From Arthrobacter zhaoxinii (GTDB lineage: Bacteria > Actinomycetota > Actinomycetes > Actinomycetales > Micrococcaceae), in assembly GCF_025244925.1 (NCBI RefSeq), contig NZ_CP104275.1, forward strand, positions 310,001 to 374,000: DNA of 64,000 nucleotides. Direction: 5' to 3'. Under the pieces are notes generated by a model, which saw only the letters and a list, made by a program, of their open reading frames with translations, was not told the DNA's origin and searched no databases. This document shows positions 24,878 through 33,070 of this stretch, one piece after another (position 1 is the first letter of the stretch; every line of letters starts with the position of its first letter). The translations under genes were made by a program, and so were the position numbers.

Positions 24878-24905
24878 ATTTTAGCGTCGTTGTGTACACC
24901 GTAAA
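24878..24905 (-). promoter_or_regulatory. Leaderless promoter of the Fe-S oxidoreductase
   Basis: On the minus strand TTTACG (24905-24900) and TAAAAT (24883-24878) are 16 bases apart, and the -10 ends six bases before the GTG start. The spacer holds the 8-bp palindrome GTGTACAC (24892-24899), a possible repressor site. Confidence 0.5.
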
Positions 24906-24948
24906 CGCGCGGTCGCCGCCGGCCCGCATCCCGCTTGGCCGCTGCGGC

Positions 24949-26205
24949 TCAGGTGCGGCTCGCCCGCGGCGCTCCGATACCCGGGTCAATCTGGAACGGT
25001 CCGGCCGCCGACGGACGGACATCGAAATCGAAAATGGACGTCGGAATGTACACCGTCGAGCACGAGTTCGGGATGTCCACCACTCCGGACAGACGCCCCT
25101 CGATCGGTGCGGCGCCCAGCAGCAGGTAGGCCTGTTCGGGGCTGTAGCCGAACTTCGTCAGGTAGTCGATCGCGTGCAGGCAGGCCCGCTGGTAGGACAG
25201 GTGCGAGTCGAGGTAGCGCTGCTCGCCGTCGAGCGTCACCGAGGTGCCCGAAAAGGCGATCCACTCGCTGAACTGCGGTTCAACGTTCCCCGGCATAAAG
25301 ACTGCGTTTTCGGAGACGCCGTAGGTCTCCATGCCGCCCTTGATGAGGTCCACCCTCAGGTCGATGAACCCGCCCATTTCAATGGCGCCGCAGAAGGTGA
25401 TTTCGCCGTCGCCCTGGGAAAAGTGCAGGTCACCCACCGAGAGGTTCGCGCCGTCCACAAACACGGGGTAGAAAATCCGGCTGCCCTTGGACAGGTTCTT
25501 GATGTCCTGGTTTCCACCGTTTTCCCGCGGCGGCGCAGTACGGGCGGCCTCCGCGCCCACCCGCTCCCACTGGTCCCGGGGCAGGCCCCCAAGTACAGCG
25601 TGTTCGGCCTCCGGCGGCAGCGCCAGCGGCGGCACCCGGTGCGGGTCGGTGGCGATCAGGTCGCCTTCCCGCCGGTTCCACTTCGCCAGCAGGGCCGACG
25701 ACGGAGCGGTTCCCATCAGCCCGGGATGGATCAGCCCGGTAAAGGAGACGCCGGGGATGTGCCGGGACGTGGCCGTCTGGCCCGTGAAGTCCCAGACGGC
25801 CTTGTAGGCGTCGGGGAACTGTTCGGTGAGGAAGCCGCCGCCGTTCTCCCGGGCGAAGATTCCGGTATAGCCCCAGCCCTGTCCCGCCAGCGGGCCGGTA
25901 TCTTCCTGCGGAATGGGTCCGACGTCGAGAATGTCCACCACCAGCAGGTCGCCGGGACGCGCCCCTTCCACGGCAAACGGACCGCTGAGTTTGTGCACGG
26001 TCAGCAGCGGAGCGTTGAGGATGTCCTCGGCGGAATCGTCGTTGAGGATTGCGCCGTCGAACCATTCGCGGCAGTCCACGCGGAAGGACTCACCTGGGCG
26101 CAGCACTGCAACGGGCGGTATTTCGGGATGCCACCGGTTGTGCCCCAGCTTTTCCTGGTCCTCGAACTTCCGGGACGAATCAAGGGGAAAGACGGTCTTG
26201 GGCAT
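24949..26205 (-). CDS. fmdA: Formamidase/acetamidase
   Basis: A 418-residue FmdA/AmdA enzyme hydrolysing formamide (or acetamide) to ammonia and the acid. Diagnostic segments are the start PKTVFPLDSSRKF, HNRWHPEIPP, VDCREWFDGAI, LSGPFAVEGARPGDLLVVDILD, GIFARENGGGF and the C-terminal SVPxS-like NSCSTVYIPTSIFDFD. AAAGGAG lies just upstream of the ATG. It is co-transcribed after an FmdB-like zinc ribbon gene with the order fmdB-fmdA, and provides nitrogen from amides. Confidence 0.93.
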   Translation of the reverse strand: MPKTVFPLDSSRKFEDQEKLGHNRWHPEIPPVAVLRPGESFRVDCREWFDGAILNDDSAEDILNAPLLTVHKLSGPFAVEGARPGDLLVVDILDVGPIPQEDTGPLAGQGWGYTGIFARENGGGFLTEQFPDAYKAVWDFTGQTATSRHIPGVSFTGLIHPGLMGTAPSSALLAKWNRREGDLIATDPHRVPPLALPPEAEHAVLGGLPRDQWERVGAEAARTAPPRENGGNQDIKNLSKGSRIFYPVFVDGANLSVGDLHFSQGDGEITFCGAIEMGGFIDLRVDLIKGGMETYGVSENAVFMPGNVEPQFSEWIAFSGTSVTLDGEQRYLDSHLSYQRACLHAIDYLTKFGYSPEQAYLLLGAAPIEGRLSGVVDIPNSCSTVYIPTSIFDFDVRPSAAGPFQIDPGIGAPRASRT

Positions 26206-26238
26206 GGCTTCTCCTTTGGAGTAGGAACAACCGGGGAA

Positions 26239-26553
26239 TTAGTCGGGGCGGGGCAGCTTTCGGTGGAGCGGATTGGTGGTGATGTTGCCGGCCGGACGGG
26301 TGCCGGACAGCGGGTCGGGGGAGCGGACGACGGCGGGTTCCGCCGCCGAGCGCTGGGTGGACTCGATCAGCCGGTACGCACTGGAGGAAGCGCGCGAGAG
26401 GTTGGGTGCGGTGAAGCGACGGCGGGCCGGCGCCCCGCAGACGGGGCAGGGGAGGGAAGCGGGGGCGGAGCCCATGGCGAGCTGCACCTCGAAATCGGCG
26501 CAGGTGAACCCGGCTGAACCGCGGGCAGCGCAGCGATAGGCGTAGAGCGGCAT
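26239..26553 (-). CDS. fmdB: FmdB-family zinc-ribbon protein
   Basis: A 104-residue protein beginning MPLYAYRC, with a CPVCG knuckle (about 36-40) that with earlier cysteines could form a zinc ribbon. It is the classical partner of formamidase and possibly a regulator. The first knuckle is irregular (YRCAARGSAGFTC), and the C-terminal half is disordered. Its ribosome site AAAGG lies inside a 15-base palindrome. Confidence 0.8.
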   Translation of the reverse strand: MPLYAYRCAARGSAGFTCADFEVQLAMGSAPASLPCPVCGAPARRRFTAPNLSRASSSAYRLIESTQRSAAEPAVVRSPDPLSGTRPAGNITTNPLHRKLPRPD

Positions 26554-26554
26554 G

Positions 26555-26569
26555 TCGAAAGCCTTTCGA
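26555..26569 (-). promoter_or_regulatory. Hairpin masking the fmdB ribosome site
   Basis: A perfect inverted repeat TCGAAAG-C-CTTTCGA begins one base upstream of the fmdB ATG. The minus-strand ribosome site GAAAGG lies within it, so folding would hide the site. Confidence 0.5.
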
Positions 26570-26951
26570 TCACCGCGGGAGCGCCATGGACTGGAAACAG
26601 CGGTGCCGCTCCGGCTTGCCCGACAGCCTAGGGACGGGGCCGGAGCGAGTCAACGGTAGATGCGCGATGGTGATATCGGGCGGCCGGAATTGTTTCTGCG
26701 AATTACCAGAATGAATTATAAAGGGATATAAGTATCGAGACTTTTGCTATTTCTGTCGATTGTTCAGGTGAGCCAAAGCACAATACTTTCGCGGCGCAGG
26801 GCTATCCGCGGAGCGTGGTTCGAGCGCTTTCGCTCGATTGGTCCTGCCGCGGTATCACTGCTATGCGGCCGCTTCTGCGATTGATCGAGAGGGCACCGCT
26901 GCAATCCATGATTTACAGTAATTGGCGCTTTATGCACTAAAGTTTAGCGTT
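26570..26951. other. Divergent intergenic region, partly AT-rich
   Basis: About 380 bases between fmdB and the BCCT gene. The part around 26690-26760 is clearly richer in A and T than the flanks, with several TATA-like tracts. A hairpin TCGAGCG / CGCTCGA (26820-26837) follows. TAAAGT (26938-26943) lies eight bases before the BCCT ATG. I see no gene and recognise no riboswitch. Confidence 0.45.
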
Positions 26952-28886
26952 ATGAATTCCGAGTCTTCACCTCCAGAGCACGTCTCAGGCAGTACCGACG
27001 GGTCCAGCGTGTCCGGGTCTCCGGTGCACAGGGCTGCCGGCCGCCCTGTCGAGCGTGTCAAAAAAGCGCTGCGTACTGCTGCTTCCGCCCCAGCGCTCAG
27101 CCTCCATCCCGGGCTGGTCCCGGGCATCAGCGTTGAGGACACCGGGGTCAACTATCCGACCCGGCGCGGTGTGTTCATTTTTGCCATGGCCATCTCTCTC
27201 GCCGTTCTGGCGTGGGCGATTTTTGCGCCCGGCAACCTCAGTTCCGTGGGCACCGGCATACAGGGCTGGGTGGTTGTGCATTTCGGCTGGTTGTTTAACG
27301 CCACCATGGTTGCCGCCGCGATCTTCATGCTGGTGGTTGGCTTCGGGCCGACCGGCAAGATCCGGCTGGGGGCCGACGACAGCACGCCGGAGTACTCCAC
27401 CACGTCCTGGGTCTCCATGCTGTTCGCAGCTGGTCTGGGCATCGCGCTGATCTTCTACGGGCCGATGGAACCGCTCAGCCATTTCCTTTCCCCGCCGCCC
27501 TCGACCGATGCCGAGGCCGGCAGCTCCGCCGCCATCCTGCCGGCCATGTCGACCACCTTCCTGCACCAGGCCAGTCTCGCCTGGATCATTTACGCCCTGG
27601 TGGGCGGCGCCCTGGCCTACGCCTCGTTCCGGCGCGGCCGACTGCCGCTGATTTCGTCGCTGTTCGAACCGGTCTTCCCCGACGGCAACAACCGGGTGCT
27701 GGGAAAGATCATTGACGTTTCCGCCGTGCTGGTGACACTGTTCGGCACCGCGACCTCGCTGGGCATCGGCGCGCTCCAGATCCGCACCGGAGTCTCGATC
27801 ATCACGGGCCAGGAGCTGGGCAACGGCTTCGTCGTCGTCGCCATCAGCCTCCTGACGGTTGTCTTCACCATCTCCGCCGTCGCCGGCATCAAGAAGGGCA
27901 TCCGGCTGCTCTCCAACCTCAATATGACCCTGGTCATTCTGCTGACGCTCTTTGTCCTTCTGACCGGGCCGACGTTCTTCCTGCTCGATCTGCTGCCGGC
28001 CTCGCTCATCGCGTTTGTCGGCAACATGCCGGACATGCTGACCGTCTTCGCCGGCCAGGGTGCCGAGCAGGAGGACTTCCTGACCGGCTGGACCACCCTG
28101 TACTGGGCCTGGTGGATCTCCTGGTCGCCGTTTGTGGGAATGTTCATCGCCAAGATCTCCAAGGGCCGAACCCTGCGCCAGTTCGTCACCGTCGTCGTCT
28201 TCGTTCCCTCGGCAATCTCCATCGCCTGGTACACGGTCTTCGGCGGCACCGCCATCTGGATGAACCAGAACGGGGTGGACCTGACCGTGAAGGACAACGG
28301 CGAGAACGTCATGTTCGATCTGCTGGCCAACCTGCCGCTCAGCTCGCTGACGCCCATCGTATGCATGCTCGCGATTATGGTCTTCTTCGTCACCGCCGCG
28401 GACTCGGCCGCCAACGTCATGGGCTCGATGTCCCAGTCGGGCCGGCCCGTGCCCTCGAAATCGGTGACCATCATCTGGTCGGCGGCACTCGGGCTGATCG
28501 CCTTGTTCCTGCTGCTGGCGGGGGGCCACAACGCCCTCTCGGGACTCCAGGCCATCATGGTGACCTGTGCCCTGCCGTTCACCATCATCCTCGTCGGCGT
28601 GATGGTGTCCTGGGCCAAGGACCTGCGCAACGACCCGCTGATGATCCGGCGCCGGTACGCGCTGGAGGCCATCAACGGCGGCGTGCGCCGCGGCATCGAC
28701 GAGCACGGCGACGACTTCGTCTTCGGCACCGCGCACGTGCCGGAGGCTGAAGGCGCCGGTGCCGACTTTGAGAGCGACGACCCCGCCCTCACCGAGTGGT
28801 ACACGGATAACGTGCAGAACCCGGACGTAGTGGAGGGCCCGGAGGAGGAGCATTCGGGCAAGGTGAAAGCCGGCGCCGTCGAATAA
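26952..28886 (+). CDS. BCCT-family betaine/carnitine/choline-type transporter
   Basis: A 644-residue secondary transporter with 12 helices. Family signatures are the GLGIALIFYGPMEPLSHF segment and the substrate-site WTTLYWAWWISWSPFVGMFIAKISKGRTLRQF. N- and C-terminal tails of about 70 and 80 residues are hydrophilic, the C-terminus being acidic. Such tails are osmosensor or regulatory parts in BetP-like carriers. ATG 26952 is used: no ribosome site, but a TAAAGT box just upstream; a TTG at 26922 is an alternative. Solute is probably glycine betaine or a relative. Confidence 0.9.
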   Translation: MNSESSPPEHVSGSTDGSSVSGSPVHRAAGRPVERVKKALRTAASAPALSLHPGLVPGISVEDTGVNYPTRRGVFIFAMAISLAVLAWAIFAPGNLSSVGTGIQGWVVVHFGWLFNATMVAAAIFMLVVGFGPTGKIRLGADDSTPEYSTTSWVSMLFAAGLGIALIFYGPMEPLSHFLSPPPSTDAEAGSSAAILPAMSTTFLHQASLAWIIYALVGGALAYASFRRGRLPLISSLFEPVFPDGNNRVLGKIIDVSAVLVTLFGTATSLGIGALQIRTGVSIITGQELGNGFVVVAISLLTVVFTISAVAGIKKGIRLLSNLNMTLVILLTLFVLLTGPTFFLLDLLPASLIAFVGNMPDMLTVFAGQGAEQEDFLTGWTTLYWAWWISWSPFVGMFIAKISKGRTLRQFVTVVVFVPSAISIAWYTVFGGTAIWMNQNGVDLTVKDNGENVMFDLLANLPLSSLTPIVCMLAIMVFFVTAADSAANVMGSMSQSGRPVPSKSVTIIWSAALGLIALFLLLAGGHNALSGLQAIMVTCALPFTIILVGVMVSWAKDLRNDPLMIRRRYALEAINGGVRRGIDEHGDDFVFGTAHVPEAEGAGADFESDDPALTEWYTDNVQNPDVVEGPEEEHSGKVKAGAVE

Positions 28887-28901
28887 CGCTCTTGCCGAAC
28901 T

Positions 28902-28943
28902 GAAAGCGGAAGCGGGAACCACAGGGTTCCCGCTTCCGCTTTC
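28902..28943. terminator. Strong bidirectional terminator
   Basis: A 19-bp perfect stem (28902-28920 with 28925-28943) and a four-base ACAG loop lie between the convergent BCCT and oxygenase genes. The A-rich start and TTTC end allow use in both directions. Confidence 0.8.
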
Positions 28944-28973
28944 GTCTACCCTGCCGTCGGGCTACGCGGGCCT

Positions 28974-30002
28974 TTACTTCGCCACAAGCTCCGGGTGGTG
29001 TAGTTGAGCCACCTGCGGGTGTGCCCGCAGCCAGCCCTTCAGGACATTGGCGCCGTAGGAGGCCAGCATGGGGTTGTCCGGATCATCGGAGATGCCGCGG
29101 GACTGTGCAGCCAGCTCGGCGGGAAGCTGCACGGGGTCGATCACCGAGTCCAGCCGCGGGGACCAGAAGAACGGGATGGCGTATCGGTCCACGCCCGGCG
29201 CCGGAGCCAGCACACGGTGGATGGTGGCGGAAAGGTAGCCCTGGGTGGCCACCTCAAGCATTTCGCCCAGGTTGACCACCAGCGCGCCGGGAATCGGTTC
29301 CACCGGGAGCCAGACATCCGACTCGTGCGGTTTCACTTCCAGTCCGCCCACCGAATCCTGCAGGAGCAGGGTGATGAAACCATAGTCGGCATGCGCGCCG
29401 ACACCTTGGGTGCCGGCTTCCTTCACCACGCCGCCCACGTAGTGGATGAGCTTGGCCATCCAGGCCGGGGTGTCCTCGAAGGGCTCGGCGAAGTGGTCCT
29501 CGGGCAGTTCCAGGGACACCGCGATGGCACTGAGCAGTTCCGCCCCCACCCAGCTCATGGACTCGGCCCAGTCCATGGCGGTGGCCCGAAGTTCGGGGAG
29601 TACCTGGTCCGGGAACTGGTTGGGCCCCTGGACCAGCCAGTACGGCTGGTCCGCCGGGTAGTCCGCCACGGGGGCGCGCTCGGGACCGAAGTCCACCTGC
29701 TCCCGGGCATCCGGGCGGCCCTTGGTGATTTCGGTGCCGAGCCGGGTGTAGCCGCGGAAGTGCGGGGAATTGCGGTTATCCAGGGCCAATCGGTCCTCGA
29801 GCGGCAGGTCGAAGAACCGCTTGGTGATGTCGAACAGCTCCTCCACCCGGGCCTGCGCGGCGCCATAGCCGACCAGCTGGAAGAAGCCGATCCGGTGTGT
29901 GGCATCACGCAGTTGGTCGATGAACTCGGGATTGAAGGAGCCGTCGGCACTGCGTGCCGTGCTCAGGTCGAGGACGGGGATTGACTCTGGAATAGCGTTC
30001 AT
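28974..30002 (-). CDS. 2-oxoglutarate/Fe(II) oxygenase, isopenicillin-N-synthase-like
   Basis: A 342-residue oxygenase of the IPNS/DIOX_N fold. The iron ligands are HAD in GVGAHADYGF and the distal His in SATIHRVLAP. The 2-oxoglutarate residues are Arg and Ser in DRYAIPFFWSP. The N-terminal half carries the DIOX_N pattern (IPVLDLS, then RIGFFQLVGYG). The substrate is unknown. TAGCTT ends six bases before the ATG, consistent with a leaderless mRNA. The last 17 codons have a degenerate copy at 31677-31727. Confidence 0.9.
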   Translation of the reverse strand: MNAIPESIPVLDLSTARSADGSFNPEFIDQLRDATHRIGFFQLVGYGAAQARVEELFDITKRFFDLPLEDRLALDNRNSPHFRGYTRLGTEITKGRPDAREQVDFGPERAPVADYPADQPYWLVQGPNQFPDQVLPELRATAMDWAESMSWVGAELLSAIAVSLELPEDHFAEPFEDTPAWMAKLIHYVGGVVKEAGTQGVGAHADYGFITLLLQDSVGGLEVKPHESDVWLPVEPIPGALVVNLGEMLEVATQGYLSATIHRVLAPAPGVDRYAIPFFWSPRLDSVIDPVQLPAELAAQSRGISDDPDNPMLASYGANVLKGWLRAHPQVAQLHHPELVAK

Positions 30003-30162
30003 AGCGGCAAGCTATCACCGGGCCTGTCAAGTCGAAACCAAATGTTACGAAGTGCTATGAATCACGTCCCGGCGTTTCATCCCAGCCGGCCGGGCTGCCG
30101 GAAATTGGGTGTTCCGCCCGGGATGGGATGCAATAGAAACAGGTCTATCGAAAGGGACACCC

Positions 30163-30675
30163 GTGGAGAACGACGCCGTGAACGACAACTTGTACGACAT
30201 TCCCCTCACCATGCTGGACGGCACCGAGACCACCTTCGGAGAGCTGTTCCGCGGCAAGGCCGTGCTGGTGGTCAACGTGGCCTCGCGCTGCGGATTCACT
30301 TCCCAGTACGAGGGGCTGCAGGCGCTCTACGAAACGTACGAGGAACGGAACTTCAGCATCCTCGGCGTGCCCAGCAACTCCTTCGCCGGACAGGAGCCGG
30401 GCACGAACGAGGACATTGCCGAGTTCTGCTCGCGGAACTTCGGCGTCACCTTCCCGCTGACCGCCAAGACCGACGTCAACGGACCACACCGGCACCCGCT
30501 CTACGCCCTCCTGACCCGGTTCCATGACGGGGAACTGGGCGATGACATCGGCTGGAACTTCGAGAAATTCCTGATCACCGACAGCGGTGAGGTTGTCGGC
30601 CGCTTCGCGTCCAAGGTTGCCCCCGGGGCGCCGGAAATGCAGGAATCAATCGAAGCGGTCCTGCGCCTGGAGTAG
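30163..30675 (+). CDS. Glutathione peroxidase-like thiol peroxidase
   Basis: A 170-residue peroxidase. Peroxidatic Cys43 lies in NVASRCGFTSQYEGLQ, the Gln in SNSFAGQEPG and the Trp in WNFEKFLI, matching the catalytic tetrad of the Cys-type family. In actinobacteria these usually take electrons from thioredoxin. The GTG at 30163 is chosen because AAAGGGA precedes it by six bases; an upstream in-frame start at 30109 adds residues not seen in the family. Confidence 0.92.
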   Translation: MENDAVNDNLYDIPLTMLDGTETTFGELFRGKAVLVVNVASRCGFTSQYEGLQALYETYEERNFSILGVPSNSFAGQEPGTNEDIAEFCSRNFGVTFPLTAKTDVNGPHRHPLYALLTRFHDGELGDDIGWNFEKFLITDSGEVVGRFASKVAPGAPEMQESIEAVLRLE

Positions 30676-30691
30676 GCGGGGCCGGGCGGAA

Positions 30692-30723
30692 CGGCCTGGA
30701 CAACGACGGCGTCGTCCAGGCCG
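30692..30723. terminator. Terminator between convergent genes
   Basis: CGGCCTGG (30692-30699) pairs with CCAGGCCG (30716-30723), with an inner ACGAC/GTCGT stem and a three-base loop. It lies between the peroxidase and epimerase stops. No T-run, so efficiency is uncertain. Confidence 0.55.
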
Positions 30724-30730
30724 GGCCGGC

Positions 30731-31615
30731 TTAGTTCCGGAGCGCGTTGCCTTCGGCGTCCAGATAATCCCGCCAGGACCGCTTCGGCTGCCAGCCGAGT
30801 AGCTTGCGGGCTTTTGCGCTGGAAATCCCGGAGGCATCCGGGCGGTCGAGGCCGCGCAGCTGAATCTGGTCGCCGTAGTTCTCCGACAGGATCTGCGCAA
30901 AGTCGTGGCCGCCGACGTTGTCGGGCGAGGCGATGTAGAAAAGCTCGTGGCCGGGCAGGTCCGATTCGGTGGCAAGCACAATGGCGTCGGCCAGATCGTA
31001 CACATCCACATAGCTCCACAAACCGGGGCTCAGTACCGAACTGTCCCGGACCTGGGGCCCAAGGTTCAGTTCGTAATTACCCTCGAACTGCACCCAGCTG
31101 GGCCGGATGGAGATGCACTGGATGTCGGAGCGGGCAACCGCGGCGTCCATCAGCTGTTCGCCGAAGTGCTTCGAGAGCGCATACGGGTCCTGGGGGTGCA
31201 CCGGATGCTCTTCGTCCACCGGCGCGTAGTCCGGGAGGAAATCACGTTCGGGGAAGAAGAACCCGGGCACGGTTTCACTGGAAATGTAGACGAAGCGCTT
31301 CACTCCGAAGCGGACAGCGGCTTCCAGGATGTTGAACGTGCCCATGAGGTTGTTCTGGAAAACGACATGGGCGGGGTGGCCGGTGGGTTCCGGAATCGCG
31401 GCCACGTGCACCACGGCCTCCGCACCGCGGACGACGGCGAAGGCCTGGCCCGCGTCGGTGAGATCGGCCTTCATGTACTGAGGGGCTCCCGGCAGCTTGC
31501 GTTCGAAACCGGGCTGCGAGAGGTCGGTGGTCATGACCTCGTGCCCGGCGTCCAGCATGGCTTGAGTGACGGCGCGGCCTACTTTTCCGTGGGCGCCGGT
31601 AATGAGGACTTTCAT
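30731..31615 (-). CDS. NAD-dependent epimerase/dehydratase
   Basis: A 294-residue extended SDR. The glycine-rich loop GAHGKVGRAV starts at residue 7, the aspartate in TTDLSQ favours NAD, and the catalytic YALSK is present (about residue 155). The protein resembles sugar or uronate dehydrogenase/epimerase members. ATG 31615 follows AGGAGA by six bases; an in-frame upstream start lacks one. The substrate cannot be deduced. Confidence 0.85.
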   Translation of the reverse strand: MKVLITGAHGKVGRAVTQAMLDAGHEVMTTDLSQPGFERKLPGAPQYMKADLTDAGQAFAVVRGAEAVVHVAAIPEPTGHPAHVVFQNNLMGTFNILEAAVRFGVKRFVYISSETVPGFFFPERDFLPDYAPVDEEHPVHPQDPYALSKHFGEQLMDAAVARSDIQCISIRPSWVQFEGNYELNLGPQVRDSSVLSPGLWSYVDVYDLADAIVLATESDLPGHELFYIASPDNVGGHDFAQILSENYGDQIQLRGLDRPDASGISSAKARKLLGWQPKRSWRDYLDAEGNALRN

Positions 31616-31676
31616 GGATTCTCCTGGGGTTGCTGAGGATGCCGACAATACCGCCAACTACGGCCGGGCATTGCCT

Positions 31677-31727
31677 TTATTTCCCCACAAGCTCCGGGTG
31701 GCACATCTGGGCCACCTGCCGGGAGCG
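31677..31727 (-). pseudogene. Remnant of a 2OG-Fe(II) oxygenase gene 3' end
   Basis: The minus strand reads RSRQVAQMCHPELVGK and stop, matching RAHPQVAQLHHPELVAK and stop at the end of the oxygenase at 28974-30002. DNA similarity continues for about eight bases past the stop codon. No further similarity is seen upstream, where the HAD gene's stop codon abuts. It looks like the scar of a deleted or partially duplicated paralogue. Confidence 0.65.
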
Positions 31728-31729
31728 GC

Positions 31730-32629
31730 CTAGACGACGACGGCGTCGTCCGCCGCTTCCCCGGCCGCCATGGCCACCCAGCGTTCAAAGAAGGCCGCGC
31801 CGGCGTCGTCGTGGATCAGCGATCCGGCGGTCAGCACCGGATAGGGCCGTACCGGGACGCCGTCGGCCGGCCGTACATCAACGTGCGCGACGTCGTACCC
31901 CAGCGCGTGCAGTTCATCGGCCATGGCGTAATCGGTGCGGGAATCGCCGACCGTCCGCCACATCTGCGGAACCGGTGTTCCGTCGGCTTCCAGCAGGGAC
32001 AGTGCGCGGCGGGCACCCAGGTCCTTGCCCACGCCCATGGCTTCAATGTCCGTGGAGATGATGGTCGGATCAATCCGGAAGGCCACCGCTCCGGAGGCGT
32101 CCGGGATCGAGTGCTCCAGCCGCCGGCCGCCCATCCCGGCCAGGGACATCTGCTCCAGGGCGTCGGCGTCGAAGCGGCGCTGGTCGGTGAGGTAGTCGGC
32201 GTTGTCCACTTCCACGTGCTGCTCCACGGACACCATGGCCAGCTTCGTTTCGTCGAAGAACATGGTTCCGGAGTACTTGGCGGCCACCAGGTCGCGGATG
32301 GCTTCGGCGTAGTCACCGGGGACCTTCAGCTCAGGATCCACCTGGGACTGCTGCGGACCGGCTCCGTCGAAGGAGAACCAGACGGCGCCCTTTTCGCAGA
32401 CCGCGTGCAGCAGCACCCCCTCCGGCAGCCCGGCGGCCATCATCGGCTGCATGACCTGCTCGCGGATAAAGGCATCGGACCGGCCCGTGTTGAAGATGAC
32501 CGGCCAGCCAGCGTTCGCCAGGGTCACCAGGTTCCGGATGATGGAGGGACGGACGCTCCGGGAGACGGGGCTGGCCACGGGGCCGTCGACGTCGAGCAGG
32601 AGACCGATTCGGGCAGCAGAGGTGTTCAC
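31730..32629 (-). CDS. HAD-superfamily hydrolase
   Basis: A 299-residue phosphatase-like protein. Motif I is LLLDVDGPVAS with the DxD nucleophile pair, motif II FNTGRSDAF, and a late GDSRTDYAMADE supplies the metal-binding acidic motif IV. The cap insertion places it in the HAD-IIB/Cof-like group acting on sugar phosphates or similar. The GTG at 32629 is preferred: GATACT ends six bases upstream, as in other leaderless genes here. An ATG at 32665 is the alternative. Confidence 0.8.
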   Translation of the reverse strand: MNTSAARIGLLLDVDGPVASPVSRSVRPSIIRNLVTLANAGWPVIFNTGRSDAFIREQVMQPMMAAGLPEGVLLHAVCEKGAVWFSFDGAGPQQSQVDPELKVPGDYAEAIRDLVAAKYSGTMFFDETKLAMVSVEQHVEVDNADYLTDQRRFDADALEQMSLAGMGGRRLEHSIPDASGAVAFRIDPTIISTDIEAMGVGKDLGARRALSLLEADGTPVPQMWRTVGDSRTDYAMADELHALGYDVAHVDVRPADGVPVRPYPVLTAGSLIHDDAGAAFFERWVAMAAGEAADDAVVV

Positions 32630-32770
32630 CTCCCCAGTATCCCGTGTCCGGAGGCCGGACCGCATTTTGAGGTCACGGACACGGAAATAAGGGGATATTC
32701 GGAGGTTTTGAGCGCGGCGCGCCCGAGCACCTCTGTTTCTTTGGTTGCGGATGTTCTCTACTCTGTATTA

Positions 32771-33070
32771 GTGATCTTCAAAGCTGTTGGCGACATACGC
32801 CCCTACCCTGACCATGGATACGTGACCCCGAAGGACTGGGCAGCGGTACCTCCCCGGCAGGTGCGCCTGGATGACCTGGTGACCACGAAGGCCACGCTGG
32901 ACCTCGGTGCACTGCTGGCCGAGGACTCCACCTTTTTCGGAGACCTGTTTCCGCACGTTGTCCAATGGAAGGGAACTATGTACCTCGAAGACGGACTGCA
33001 CCGGGCCGTAAGGACGGCATTGCACCAGCGGACCATACTGCACGCACGCGTGCTGGTCCTCGATGACTAA
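32771..33070 (+). CDS. Small conserved actinobacterial protein (VapB-antitoxin-like annotation)
   Basis: A 99-residue protein starting at GTG, with TACTCT ending six bases upstream, so leaderless. The body contains DHGYVTPKDWAAVPPRQVRLDDLVTTK and the DLGALLAEDSTFFGDLF segment. As I recall, related proteins are labelled VapB-family antitoxins in databases, but I see no obvious DNA-binding fold and no PIN-domain toxin next to it. It overlaps the following LytR_C gene by eight bases, so the two are expressed together. Confidence 0.75.
   Translation: MIFKAVGDIRPYPDHGYVTPKDWAAVPPRQVRLDDLVTTKATLDLGALLAEDSTFFGDLFPHVVQWKGTMYLEDGLHRAVRTALHQRTILHARVLVLDD

Noticed and set aside
22997..24904. A long plus-strand frame across the Fe-S oxidoreductase.
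   Set aside because: It is the antisense shadow of a gene with full motifs, and its translation matches no family I know.
26985..28922. A 645-codon open frame antisense to the BCCT gene.
   Set aside because: The translation is low-complexity, rich in Gly, Asp, Gln and Arg. Such frames are expected opposite high-GC genes; the sense frame is a clear transporter.
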